Assembly (NCBI RefSeq): GCF_000252125.1
Contig: NZ_AHKF01000010.1
Span: 309,504 to 373,503, forward strand
DNA from: Flavobacterium frigoris PS1
GTDB taxonomy: Bacteria; Bacteroidota; Bacteroidia; Flavobacteriales; Flavobacteriaceae
Direction: 5' to 3'
DNA: 64,000 nucleotides
Below, in pieces: positions 17,745-26,981 of this stretch (its first letter is position 1; every line of letters begins with the position of its first letter). The notes beneath the pieces are model-generated. The model had not been told where the DNA came from, did not search any database, and was given only the letters and a program-made list of their open reading frames with translations. Position numbers and translations under genes: made by a program.

Positions 17745-18515
17745 ATGAAAAAAATAATACTATTCTTGTTATTGATACTAACTGTAAGTTTTGACTCACC
17801 TAAAGATGACGCATATGATGTTGGCGAATGGTTTAAGTTTCGCATTCATTATGGTTTTGTAAATGCTGGGTATGCAACCTTAGAAGTCAAAGATGCCAAT
17901 ATAAATAATAAAAAAGCCTTTCATGTTATCGGTAAAGGATATACGACAGGAATGTCTCGGTTTTTCTTTAAAGTAGATGATTTATATGAAAGCTATATAG
18001 ATAAGGAATCGGGTAACCCTTATCAATTTGTAAGAAAGATAAATGAAGGAGGTTATACTAAAAACCAACAAGGTTTCTTTAATCAGTCATCCAATAAAGT
18101 TACCGTAAAAGATTACAAACACGGAAACGAAAAGACCTTTGTTATTCCTAAAAATACCCAAGATATTTTATCAGCCTTTTATTATTTGAGGAACTACCCT
18201 AGTATAGATAAAATTAATCCAGGGGAAACAATCGCTATCGACATGTTTTTTGACGATGAAACCACAAAATTTAAGTTAAAGTTCATAGGTCGTGAAGATA
18301 TTACGACTAAATTTGGCACAGTGTCTTGTATGGTCTTTAAACCCTACGTTCAGTCAGGTCGTGTTTTTAAGGAGCAGGAGAGTTTAACTGTTTGGATATC
18401 AGATGATGATAATAGATTGCCTGTTAGAATAAAAGCCGAATTGGCCGTAGGATCAATAAAAGCGGACTTAGATGCGTTTAAAGGATTGAATAATCCGTTT
18501 AAAATAAAAAAGTAA
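17745..18515 (+). CDS. DUF3108 domain-containing secreted protein
   Basis: The 256-residue protein has a short signal peptide (MKKIILFLLLILTVSFDSPK) and a single DUF3108 domain: FKFRIHYGFVNAGYATLEV at the start, EAFYYLRNY-like AFYYLRNYPS in the middle, and VFKEQESLTVWISDDDNRLP near the end. The family is a predicted periplasmic beta-sheet protein of unknown function. Its stop codon shares one base with the start of the tryptophan 2,3-dioxygenase gene (TAATG), so the two are translationally coupled. No functional link to tryptophan breakdown is known to me. Confidence 0.85.
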   Translation: MKKIILFLLLILTVSFDSPKDDAYDVGEWFKFRIHYGFVNAGYATLEVKDANINNKKAFHVIGKGYTTGMSRFFFKVDDLYESYIDKESGNPYQFVRKINEGGYTKNQQGFFNQSSNKVTVKDYKHGNEKTFVIPKNTQDILSAFYYLRNYPSIDKINPGETIAIDMFFDDETTKFKLKFIGREDITTKFGTVSCMVFKPYVQSGRVFKEQESLTVWISDDDNRLPVRIKAELAVGSIKADLDAFKGLNNPFKIKK

Positions 18516-19450
18516 TGAAAATTAATGAGAATACAGAAGCTATTTTAAATGAAATCGAGCTTAAATACCAGGCCATAAACCAAAAAACAGAGACGCATTT
18601 AGAAGGTTTGCTGTGGTCAAAACCAATTACATATTGGGACTACATCCAAACTGATGCCTTGTTGAGTTTGCAAACGCAAAGAACAACACTTCCTGATGAG
18701 ATGGTTTTCATTATGTATCATCAAGTAAATGAACTTATTTTTAAGATGATTCTGTGGGAGATGCATCAAATATGCTATTGTGAAGATATAAAGACAGACT
18801 TTTTTACTGAAAGATTAATGAGAGTCAGTCGCTATTTTGATATGCTAACTACTTCTTTTGGAATCATGGAAGAAGGTATGGAGGTAGATCAATACATGAA
18901 ATTTAGAAATACCTTAACTCCAGCTAGTGGATTCCAGAGCGCACAATATAGATTAATCGAATTTTCTTCAACAGATTTGATTAATTTGATTGATTACCGT
19001 TTCAGAGCTAAGATTGACAGAGACACTTCATTTGAACATGCTTTTGAACATTTATATTGGCAAGCTGCTGGAAAGGATTATAAAACAGGTGAAAAATCAT
19101 TCCTTTTACAGGAATTTGAACGCAAATATAAAGCTACTTTCCTAGCCCATATGAAGGAATATAATTCCATTAATATTTGGCAGAAATTTAAGCAACTTCC
19201 TAAAGACGATCAGAACAATCCGGAATTAGTAAAGGCAATGCGTCATTTTGACCATACTGTCAATATTACTTGGGTGATGCAGCATTTAAACGTAGCAATT
19301 AAGTACATCGATCATAGCGGAAAAGGAGATGGAGAGGCGACAGGCGGAAGCGATTGGAAAAAATACATGCATCCAAGATACCAACGAAGGATATTTTTCC
19401 CGGAATTATGGACTGCTGAGGAATTGGCAAATTGGGGTGTAGAAAATTAA
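18515..19450 (+). CDS. kynA: Tryptophan 2,3-dioxygenase
   Basis: This heme enzyme opens the indole ring of L-tryptophan to N-formylkynurenine, the first step of the kynurenine pathway. The 311-residue helical protein carries the family regions THLEGLLWSKPITYWDYIQ, FIMYHQVNELIFKMILWEMH (substrate pocket) and HFDHTVNITWVMQHLNVAI. In the known family the late His region carries the heme ligand. It overlaps the upstream DUF3108 gene by one base and is followed 25 bp later by the M23 lipoprotein gene, which may be cotranscribed. It extends the aromatic catabolism neighbourhood. Confidence 0.93.
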   Translation: MKINENTEAILNEIELKYQAINQKTETHLEGLLWSKPITYWDYIQTDALLSLQTQRTTLPDEMVFIMYHQVNELIFKMILWEMHQICYCEDIKTDFFTERLMRVSRYFDMLTTSFGIMEEGMEVDQYMKFRNTLTPASGFQSAQYRLIEFSSTDLINLIDYRFRAKIDRDTSFEHAFEHLYWQAAGKDYKTGEKSFLLQEFERKYKATFLAHMKEYNSINIWQKFKQLPKDDQNNPELVKAMRHFDHTVNITWVMQHLNVAIKYIDHSGKGDGEATGGSDWKKYMHPRYQRRIFFPELWTAEELANWGVEN

Positions 19451-19475
19451 GTTGAATTCAGAAAAATAACACAGT

Positions 19476-20708
19476 TTGAAGAAGGTATTAATGGTTATCA
19501 TAGTATTGACAACAATACTAGCTTGTAATAAATCTAATAATAAATCCAAAAACACAAATAAGGTTAAGCCTAAAAAGGAGATTGCGGAAAATTCTGACTT
19601 TGGATTTAATTTTTCTGAATACAATGTGGTTCAGGATACGGTAAAAAGAGGCGATACTTTTGGTACAATTATAGAAGACCAAAATATTGGAGACAGAAAA
19701 ATATACGAAATTGTACAAAGTATAAAAGACACCTTTAATGTTAGGATTATTAGACCTAATCGAGCGTATACAATGCTGAGGTCAAAGGATAAAACTAATA
19801 AGCTGCAGCTTTTTGTCTACCAGCCAGATGCTTTAAGTTACTATATCTTTGATTTACGTGACTCAGTAGTTGTTGCTCACAAGAAAACAAGACCTATTAC
19901 TATAAGAAGAAGGACAATTGGTGGTGTTCTAAAAGGTTCCTTGTCGGAAACTTTAGGAGATGCCGGTGTCGAGGCTGCGTTAGCTAATAGAATTACAAAA
20001 ATATATGCTTGGTCTATTGACTTTTTTAAACTTAAAAAAGGAGACCGCTTCGGAATCACTTTTACGGAAAGATTCATAAATGACTCAGTTTACGACGGAG
20101 TAGATAATCTAGAAGCTTCATTTTTTGAATACAAAGGAAAAATTATCTATGCCTTTCCTTTTGCCCCAAACCCTTCTTCTGAGAAAATTCAATATTACGA
20201 CGAAGATGGTAAGACATTGAAAAACTTCTTCCTTAAAACTCCAATTAAATTTAGTAGAATTTCGTCGAGATTTACAATGAACCGCTATCATCCGGTACAA
20301 CATAGGTGGAAAGCACATAAAGGAACTGATTATGCGGCACCTACGGGAACTCCTATTACTACAACCGCTTCAGGTACGGTAGAAAGAACAGGTTATACGG
20401 CGGGAAACGGGAATTATGTAAAAGTGAAGCATAATAGTACTTATTCTACACAATACCTACACATGTCAAAAATCTTGGTTCGACGCGGTCAACGTGTCAA
20501 TCAAGGGGATGTTATAGGAAGAGTAGGTAGTACTGGTTTAGCAACAGGTCCTCATGTCTGTTATCGATTTTGGAAAAATGGTAAGCAGGTTGATGCATTG
20601 AAGCTGAATTTACCAAACGGAGAGCCGATGAGCGGTAAAAATAAAGTGCGATTTTTAAAGACAATACAACCGTTGAAATTTGAATTAGACAGCGTTGGAA
20701 ATTTATAA
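19476..20708 (+). CDS. M23 family metallopeptidase lipoprotein
   Basis: The 410-residue protein starts at TTG (19476), which gives a good lipoprotein signal: MKKVLMVIIVLTTILACNK with the lipobox Cys at residue 17. A later ATG would lose the basic n-region. The C-terminal ~130 residues form a LytM/M23 domain with the zinc ligands His and Asp in HKGTDYAAPTGTPI, QYLHMSKI, and TGLATGPHVCYRFWKNGKQ. A LysM/OapA-like middle region precedes it (RGDTFGTIIEDQNIGDRKIY). It probably cleaves peptidoglycan cross-links or controls amidases. A terminator follows at 20755. Confidence 0.88.
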   Translation: MKKVLMVIIVLTTILACNKSNNKSKNTNKVKPKKEIAENSDFGFNFSEYNVVQDTVKRGDTFGTIIEDQNIGDRKIYEIVQSIKDTFNVRIIRPNRAYTMLRSKDKTNKLQLFVYQPDALSYYIFDLRDSVVVAHKKTRPITIRRRTIGGVLKGSLSETLGDAGVEAALANRITKIYAWSIDFFKLKKGDRFGITFTERFINDSVYDGVDNLEASFFEYKGKIIYAFPFAPNPSSEKIQYYDEDGKTLKNFFLKTPIKFSRISSRFTMNRYHPVQHRWKAHKGTDYAAPTGTPITTTASGTVERTGYTAGNGNYVKVKHNSTYSTQYLHMSKILVRRGQRVNQGDVIGRVGSTGLATGPHVCYRFWKNGKQVDALKLNLPNGEPMSGKNKVRFLKTIQPLKFELDSVGNL

Positions 20709-20754
20709 TTCAATATAAAAATGTTCTAAACGTAGTTTTTGTAAGTTAATTTGT

Positions 20755-20797
20755 AAAGAGGAACAATTATTTAAATTAAATAATTGTTCCTCTTTTA
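20755..20797. terminator. Terminator after the M23 gene
   Basis: A perfect 20-bp inverted repeat (AAAGAGGAACAATTATTTAA and its complement) with a 1-nt centre ends in a short T-run. Confidence 0.75.
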
Positions 20798-20884
20798 TGT
20801 TTTGTTGGGAAACTGATATCCTTTTGAATTTTGATTAAATTATTATAAAAAGTAAAACGCTTTATCAATTAAAACTTAATTCAG

Positions 20885-20892
20885 TATTTTTG
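20885..20892 (+). promoter_or_regulatory. Putative -7 box of pgi
   Basis: TATTTTTG is an exact TAnnTTTG match, 33 nt before the pgi ATG. Confidence 0.6.
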
Positions 20893-20925
20893 CTTGTATA
20901 AAATATAACTTGAACCCCACTATAA

Positions 20926-22569
20926 ATGGCTTTAAATACTACAAACCCGACTGAAACATCATCTTGGAAAAAATTACAAAAGCACTTTGATGAAATGCAA
21001 GGAGCTTCAATGCAGGAGATGTTTCAAGCGGATGCTGCAAGAACTGAAAAGTTTAACCTAAAATGGAATGACTTTTTAATTGACTATTCGAAAAATATAA
21101 TTAATAAGGACACGATGGCTCTTTTGCTCGAATTGGCAAATGAGATGGGGCTTGAAAAGGCAATAGTGGACTATTTTGAAGGAGATTTAATTAATCAGAC
21201 GGAAAATAGAGCAGTGCTTCATACCGCGTTAAGAGCTAAGGAATCAGCTGTTATCAATGTAGATGGTATTAATGTAGTTCCTGAGATATATGATGTAAAG
21301 GGTAAGGTAAAAGCATTTACGGATCAAGTGGTGTCAGGAGAAAGAAAAGGGTACGGCGGAAAAGCTTTTACTGACGTTGTTAATATCGGTATTGGAGGTT
21401 CTGATTTAGGTCCTGCAATGGTAGTTGAAGCTTTGCAATATTATTCAAATCACCTAAACGTTCATTTTGTTTCAAATGTTGATGGTGATCATGTTAATGA
21501 AATTATTAAAAAATTAAATCCTGAAACTACTCTTTTTGTTATCGTTTCTAAAACTTTTACAACTCAGGAAACACTAACAAACTCCGAGACCATCAAAAAA
21601 TGGTTTTTACAATCAGCCAGTCAGGAGGATATTGCCAAGCATTTCGTTGCGGTTTCTACCAATGTAGAAAAAGTAACTGAATTTGGGATAAATCCAGAAA
21701 ACGTTTTCCCTATGTGGGATTGGGTTGGTGGACGGTTTTCTTTGTGGAGTGCGGTGGGACTTACCATCAGTTTAGCTGTTGGTTTTGATAATTTTGATGA
21801 ATTATTAGGCGGTGCAAATGAAATGGACGAGCATTTTAAAACGGAGGATTTTGACAAGAACATGCCTGTAGTTTTAGCTTTGTTAAGCATTTGGTACAAT
21901 AATTTCTTTGGTGCTGAAAGCGAAGCCCTAATTCCTTATACTCAATATTTACAGAAGTTGGCACCTTATTTACAGCAAGGAACTATGGAGAGTAATGGTA
22001 AAAGTGTAGGTAGAGACGGGAAACCGGTAAACTATCAAACTGGAACTATAATTTGGGGAGAACCAGGGACAAATGCACAGCATGCTTTTTTTCAGTTAAT
22101 TCATCAAGGGACTAAGCTAATCCCATCAGATTTTATCGGGTATGTTAAGCCATTATATGGTGATGAGGATCACCACGATAAATTGATGTCTAACTTTTTT
22201 GCGCAAACTGAAGCTTTAATGCACGGTAAAGCTGCAGACCAAGTTCAGGCGGAATTTGATAAACAAGGACTTTCGGCGGATAAAGCAAAGTTTTTAGTTC
22301 CTTTCAAGGTTTTTAAAGGTAATAAACCTACTAATACTATTCTTGTCGACAAATTGACTCCAAAATCGTTGGGTTCTTTAATTGCACTATATGAACATAA
22401 GATTTTTGTTCAAGGAGTGATTTGGAATATTTTTAGTTTCGATCAATGGGGAGTAGAACTTGGTAAGCAATTGGCGACTTCTATATTAGAAGAGATACAT
22501 ACTAAAAAAGTTAAAAATCACGATAATTCAACTGAATTTTTATTGAAATATTATTTAAAGAATAAATAG
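20926..22569 (+). CDS. pgi: Glucose-6-phosphate isomerase
   Basis: Pgi interconverts glucose-6-phosphate and fructose-6-phosphate in glycolysis and gluconeogenesis. The 547-residue length is typical. Signature regions are [43 protein letters not shown] and the C-terminal [20 protein letters not shown] carrying the catalytic Lys. [15 protein letters not shown] contains the ring-opening His. It is monocistronic, with a promoter box upstream and a terminator 32 bp after the stop codon. Confidence 0.97.
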   Translation: MALNTTNPTETSSWKKLQKHFDEMQGASMQEMFQADAARTEKFNLKWNDFLIDYSKNIINKDTMALLLELANEMGLEKAIVDYFEGDLINQTENRAVLHTALRAKESAVINVDGINVVPEIYDVKGKVKAFTDQVVSGERKGYGGKAFTDVVNIGIGGSDLGPAMVVEALQYYSNHLNVHFVSNVDGDHVNEIIKKLNPETTLFVIVSKTFTTQETLTNSETIKKWFLQSASQEDIAKHFVAVSTNVEKVTEFGINPENVFPMWDWVGGRFSLWSAVGLTISLAVGFDNFDELLGGANEMDEHFKTEDFDKNMPVVLALLSIWYNNFFGAESEALIPYTQYLQKLAPYLQQGTMESNGKSVGRDGKPVNYQTGTIIWGEPGTNAQHAFFQLIHQGTKLIPSDFIGYVKPLYGDEDHHDKLMSNFFAQTEALMHGKAADQVQAEFDKQGLSADKAKFLVPFKVFKGNKPTNTILVDKLTPKSLGSLIALYEHKIFVQGVIWNIFSFDQWGVELGKQLATSILEEIHTKKVKNHDNSTEFLLKYYLKNK

Positions 22570-22600
22570 AGTTTATTTGTAGATTCTTTTACTTTTTTTT

Positions 22601-22634
22601 AAAACCCTGATTGTTTTTATAATCAGGGTTTTTT
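22601..22634 (+). terminator. Intrinsic terminator of pgi
   Basis: The stem AAAACCCTGATT/AATCAGGGTTTT is followed by T residues. Confidence 0.85.
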
Positions 22635-22801
22635 ATTTCAGTTAAATAAATGAATATGATTGTTATTTTGCTTTTTTAGCGTCATTTTTAATTATTAAAT
22701 CAGTAATTAAAAGATTATTTTGCCTAACTAATTAATAATTTTTAACATAAAAAATACGAAAATTAACAATTTATTGAGCACCTACATTAATGAATGTTTT
22801 T

Positions 22802-22845
22802 TTAACAATAAGTTAACTTTATAATCTGAAAATTTTATAATTTAG
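22802..22845 (+). promoter_or_regulatory. Tandem TTAAC element plus promoter of TonB receptor 1
   Basis: TTAAC occurs at 22802 and 22813 (11 bp apart, same strand). The -7 box TAATTTAG at 22838 has one mismatch to TAnnTTTG and lies 26 bp after the G of the proximal GTTAAC. The same spacing occurs at 26913-26956. Direct TTAACA-type repeats at 11-bp spacing resemble PhoB/PhoP operators, so regulation by an OmpR-family regulator is inferred. Confidence 0.5.
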
Positions 22846-22885
22846 CCGAAATTTTAAATAACTAAATCAATACACAAAAACAAAA

Positions 22886-25800
22886 ATGAAAAAAATTATT
22901 CTTATTTTGATTATTTTTTTATCAGCGGTTGGTCATGCGCAGGTTACTAGTTCTGCAATGTCTGGTTCTGTTAAATCAAGCGCTGGAGATTTGCTTCCAG
23001 GGGCCACGGTTGAGGTTATACATAAACCAACTGGGACAAAGTATTTTTCGTCTACGGATGGGAACGGTGGGTATGCTGTGCAAGGGATCCGTCCAGGAGG
23101 TCCTTATACTGTGAAGGTGACTTATGTTGGTTTCAAAACAACGGAGATTACTGAAATTAACGCGCCGTTAGGTAACAATATTACAGTGAATATTGTTTTA
23201 GCTGAAGAGTCCAATACTTTAAAAGAAGTAGTGGTTGTTTCTACAAAATCTAATGGAGCTTTCAACAGAGGTAGAACAGGAGCATCGCAACAATTCTCGA
23301 ATAGAGAATTAACTGCGATACCAGTTACTGGTTCAAGATCTATTAATTCGGTAACTAAGTACAATGCTAATGCAGGTGCTGGAGGTTCTTTTGGTGGTCA
23401 AGATTCAAGATTGAATAATTTTACAATTGACGGATCGGTTTTTAACAATGGTTTTGGTTTAGGTTCTGATGCGCAAGCTGGAGGTAGAACAGGTTCTACA
23501 GCAATCTCTCTTGATGCAATCGAGCAATTACAAGTAAATATTGCACCTTATGACGTACGTCAGTCAGGGTTTTTAGGATCTGGTATTAATGCAGTCACAA
23601 AAAGTGGAACTAATGAAATAGAAGGTTCTGTTTATAATTCATTTAGAAGTAATAAAAAGAGTTTTATCGGAACTAAAGCTGGAGATCAAGTTATAGTACC
23701 TGGGAAATTTGAAGAAAAAATTTGGGGAGCAAGAATTGGAGCTCCAATCATTAAAGATAAATTATTCTTTTTTGGAAATTTTGAGACAGTAACAAATACA
23801 AGTCCAGCTACTACATGGACTTCTACAGGTTCTCCAAGTCCCAGCGCTCAAGTATCAGCGCCTACTTACACTCAAATGCAAACACTTTCTACTTTTTTGA
23901 AAGACAAGTTTGGGTATGAAACAGGACCATGGGAAAATTACAATGCGGATAATGTTTCAAAAAAGTTTCTTGCTAGAATTGACTGGAATATTAATAACAA
24001 TAACCAACTTACTGCTCGTTATGTTTTCCATAATTCAAATGCAGATAATTTAGTTTCAAATTCAACATCAGCAGGTAATGGAAATAGAAGAACTAGTCCT
24101 CTTGCGATGTCATTCCAAAATAGCGGATATGTTGTGTTAGATAATACAAGATCAGTTGTTTTAGAATTAAACAGTAAATTGAGTAATTCTTGGCATAACA
24201 ATTTTGTGGGAGGTTATGATAAACAAATTGAAGATAGAGCTTTGATAGGTGGAGGTGTTTTTCCAACAATTGATATCAAAGAAGGTGCAAATACGTTTAT
24301 CTCTGCAGGTTTAGATCCTTTTACTAACGGGAATAAACTTTCGTACTCAACATTACACTTTACAGATAATTTGACAAAAACTATAGGGAAACATACTTTA
24401 TTGGCTGGAGTTAATTTTGAGCATTTTAAATCAAGTAACTTGTTTTTCCCAGCTTCTAATGGAGTTTATATTTTTAATTCATTGTCTGATTTTTATGCTG
24501 CGGCTAATCAATCTTCTGCAAATGCAGGCGCTCCCTCAACGACAGCGCTTCCGTTTCGTACACAATTTAGATATTCTGCCTTGCCTAATGCAGAAGAGCC
24601 TTTACAAATTTATAAGTCTGATAAACTAGATTTGTATGCTCAAGATGAAATTAAGTTTAACGATAGATTTAAAGTAACTGTTGGTCTTCGTGCTTCTAGA
24701 GTTTCATTTGCAAATACAGCTCTAGAAAATACAGCTGTAACAGCAATGACGTTTGGAAATGGCGAGAAGTTTAATACGGGAGTAATGCCTGATACTCAAT
24801 ATTTATTAGAGCCTAGAGTTGGATTTAATTTAGATGTGACTGGTGATACATCTACTCTTCTTCGTGGAGGTAGTGGTGTATTTACAGGTAGAGCGCCTGG
24901 TGTGTTTTTATCTAATGCTATTGGAAATAACGGAGTGCTTACTGGTTATGTTGACGTGAGTGGAGCTGCATTAGCTTCAGGAGGATATGGTTTCACTGCT
25001 AATCCAAGTGATTATTTCGTTCCTGCTACGCCTACTTTGCCTACGACATTTGATTTAGCATTGACTGATACTAAATTCAAATTCCCTCAAGTTTGGAAAA
25101 CAAATATTGCTGTTGATCAAAAGCTTCCTTTCGGTTTTAGAGGTACGCTTGAAGGAATATATCAATCTAATATCAATGCTATTCATTACTACAATGCTAA
25201 TTTTGATGCTCCAGTTGGAAATTTCAGCGGGCCAGATCAAAGACCAGTGTATGCTCGAAATGATAATGGTGTTCGTATAAATGACAATGTATCAAATGCA
25301 ATTGTACTTACAAATACTAATAAAGGATATTTCTATTCTTCTACAGTTAAATTAGAGTATCCATATAAAAAAGGTCTTTGGGGATCTTTCTCTTATACTT
25401 ATTCAAGTGCTAATGACTTGCTTTCTGCAGGTTCTATTGCTTCTGGTTCTTGGACTGGTGCTAGATCTGTTAATGGAAACAATGATTTACCATTATCTTT
25501 GTCAAGTAATAATACACCACATAGATTAGTGGGTGTTTTAGGGTATAAAATCGAGTACGGTAAAAATCCAGGTGCTGCGACTTCTATTAACTTAGGTTAT
25601 ATTGGGGAGCAGGCAGGTGCATATTCTTATTCTTACGGAGGAGATATGAATGGAGATAGAATATCAAATAATGATTTAATCTTTGTTCCTAATAATGCAA
25701 ATGAAATCCGTTTTCAATCTTTGTCTGTGACAAATGTAGTGAATGGAGCAAATGTAGTAACGGTTTATACTGAGGCACAACAGCAACAAGCGTATGAGGC

Positions 25801-26194
25801 TTTTATCAATCAAGATTCTTACCTTTCTACTAGAAGAGGTCAATATGTTGAAAGAAACGGGGCTACATTGCCAATGTTGAATAGATTAGATTTATCTGTT
25901 ACTCAAGACTTTTTTATGAAAATTTCAGGTAAAAAGAATAGTTTTCAGTTTAGAGCTGATATCTTGAACTTTACAAATTTATTGAATAAAGACTGGGGTG
26001 TTACACAAAGAGTTACAAATGTAAATGTACTGAGTTATAGAACAACTACTGCTAACGTACCATATTATCAATTGGCAACACAAACAGATGCAGCTGGAAC
26101 AAAAGCTTTGATTAAAGATACTTTTCAAAAAAATGCTTCAACATTTGATGTATGGCAAGCACAATTTACACTTAGATATATTTTTGGGAAATAA
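22886..26194 (+). CDS. Oar-like TonB-dependent receptor
   Basis: The 1102-residue outer-membrane protein has a signal peptide (MKKIILILIIFLSAVGHAQ), a carboxypeptidase-regulatory-like domain (about residues 25-110, GSVKSSAGDLLPGATVEVIH), a plug domain (about 115-240, with DSRLNNFTIDGSVFNNGFG) and a large beta-barrel ending in QAQFTLRYIFGK with a terminal aromatic strand. This is the Oar-type TonB receptor layout. No SusD-like lipoprotein follows, so it is not a classic SusCD polysaccharide transporter. Upstream TTAAC repeats suggest starvation-type regulation. The substrate cannot be determined. Confidence 0.9.
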   Translation: MKKIILILIIFLSAVGHAQVTSSAMSGSVKSSAGDLLPGATVEVIHKPTGTKYFSSTDGNGGYAVQGIRPGGPYTVKVTYVGFKTTEITEINAPLGNNITVNIVLAEESNTLKEVVVVSTKSNGAFNRGRTGASQQFSNRELTAIPVTGSRSINSVTKYNANAGAGGSFGGQDSRLNNFTIDGSVFNNGFGLGSDAQAGGRTGSTAISLDAIEQLQVNIAPYDVRQSGFLGSGINAVTKSGTNEIEGSVYNSFRSNKKSFIGTKAGDQVIVPGKFEEKIWGARIGAPIIKDKLFFFGNFETVTNTSPATTWTSTGSPSPSAQVSAPTYTQMQTLSTFLKDKFGYETGPWENYNADNVSKKFLARIDWNINNNNQLTARYVFHNSNADNLVSNSTSAGNGNRRTSPLAMSFQNSGYVVLDNTRSVVLELNSKLSNSWHNNFVGGYDKQIEDRALIGGGVFPTIDIKEGANTFISAGLDPFTNGNKLSYSTLHFTDNLTKTIGKHTLLAGVNFEHFKSSNLFFPASNGVYIFNSLSDFYAAANQSSANAGAPSTTALPFRTQFRYSALPNAEEPLQIYKSDKLDLYAQDEIKFNDRFKVTVGLRASRVSFANTALENTAVTAMTFGNGEKFNTGVMPDTQYLLEPRVGFNLDVTGDTSTLLRGGSGVFTGRAPGVFLSNAIGNNGVLTGYVDVSGAALASGGYGFTANPSDYFVPATPTLPTTFDLALTDTKFKFPQVWKTNIAVDQKLPFGFRGTLEGIYQSNINAIHYYNANFDAPVGNFSGPDQRPVYARNDNGVRINDNVSNAIVLTNTNKGYFYSSTVKLEYPYKKGLWGSFSYTYSSANDLLSAGSIASGSWTGARSVNGNNDLPLSLSSNNTPHRLVGVLGYKIEYGKNPGAATSINLGYIGEQAGAYSYSYGGDMNGDRISNNDLIFVPNNANEIRFQSLSVTNVVNGANVVTVYTEAQQQQAYEAFINQDSYLSTRRGQYVERNGATLPMLNRLDLSVTQDFFMKISGKKNSFQFRADILNFTNLLNKDWGVTQRVTNVNVLSYRTTTANVPYYQLATQTDAAGTKALIKDTFQKNASTFDVWQAQFTLRYIFGK

Positions 26195-26220
26195 TACCTA
26201 ATCAAAATATTTGAAATTTA

Positions 26221-26247
26221 AACCACGCTTTATAGCGTGGTTTTTTT
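26221..26247 (+). terminator. Intrinsic terminator of TonB receptor 1
   Basis: The stem AACCACGCT/AGCGTGGTT with a 3-nt loop (TTA/TAT) is followed by a T-run. Confidence 0.88.
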
Positions 26248-26912
26248 ATGCCTTAAAATGACTGAAGCTGCTACGGATTTATTTATAAAGTTTCATTCTG
26301 TCACATCTTATGTCGTGCTTTTAATATTGAGTTTGATACTTAATGCGGTGTATTTTTTTGTCTGACCTGATTAAAAGTGGATATGTAAAATAATAATATT
26401 TTATAATGTCACTTTGAAGGTAGAAATATAAGTGCAAATTAAGCTGTGTGATAAAGATGTATTTGTGTAAAAATGGCTGTTTCAATCCTGAGTTCGAGCA
26501 TTTTTAGTGGATTGCTGAAATTGTAATAAAGAGCTAAGGTTGAAGCTGTTTTTTAAGGCAATCACTGCTAGTGAAGAAGTTGTGAATATTTTAGATGAAA
26601 TTAGTGTAGTTCAGTTTTCTTATAAAGTATTTCCGTTGTTTTTGTGATACTGAAATTTAAATTATTTGGAGTAATTTAAGGTCAATTTAATCGGTTTTTT
26701 GTGATGATTTGATGCAATATTCCCTGTAAAACTCTTTTTTTTATAACAAAAACAATAGTTTTCCGCGTTTTCAAGTTCGTTTTTTTAGCTGCTGTTTATT
26801 GTGATTTTATCACTTTAATCGATATAATGATGCATTATTATCTTTTTTTTAAATAAAATAGCTGTTTTAATGATTTTAATTAAATAAAAACGAGTTAAGG
26901 GTTTTTTCATTC

Positions 26913-26956
26913 TTAACGTTATGTTAACAGTTTCCGGTAAAATTGTTATAATTTTG
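26913..26956 (+). promoter_or_regulatory. Tandem TTAAC element plus promoter of TonB receptor 2
   Basis: TTAAC occurs at 26913 and 26924 (11 bp apart). The exact -7 box TAATTTTG lies at 26949-26956, 26 bp after the G of the proximal GTTAAC. The geometry is identical to that upstream of the first receptor. Confidence 0.55.
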
Positions 26957-26981
26957 CCAAAAATAATAAACTAAACAAAAA

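Larger units (their letters stand above)
22570..22885. other. Intergenic region upstream of first TonB receptor
   Basis: It holds the pgi terminator (22601-22634), then an AT-rich segment with four TTAAC elements (about 22742, 22763, 22802 and 22813). The last two are 11 bp apart and are followed by a -7 box at 22838. Confidence 0.7.
26195..26981. other. Long intergenic region between the TonB receptors
   Basis: After the terminator of the first receptor (26221-26247) come about 650 bp of AT-rich sequence in which I find no convincing ORF, RNA gene or repeat; it may be decayed coding sequence. The last ~80 bp carry the tandem TTAAC element and the promoter of the second receptor. Confidence 0.6.
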
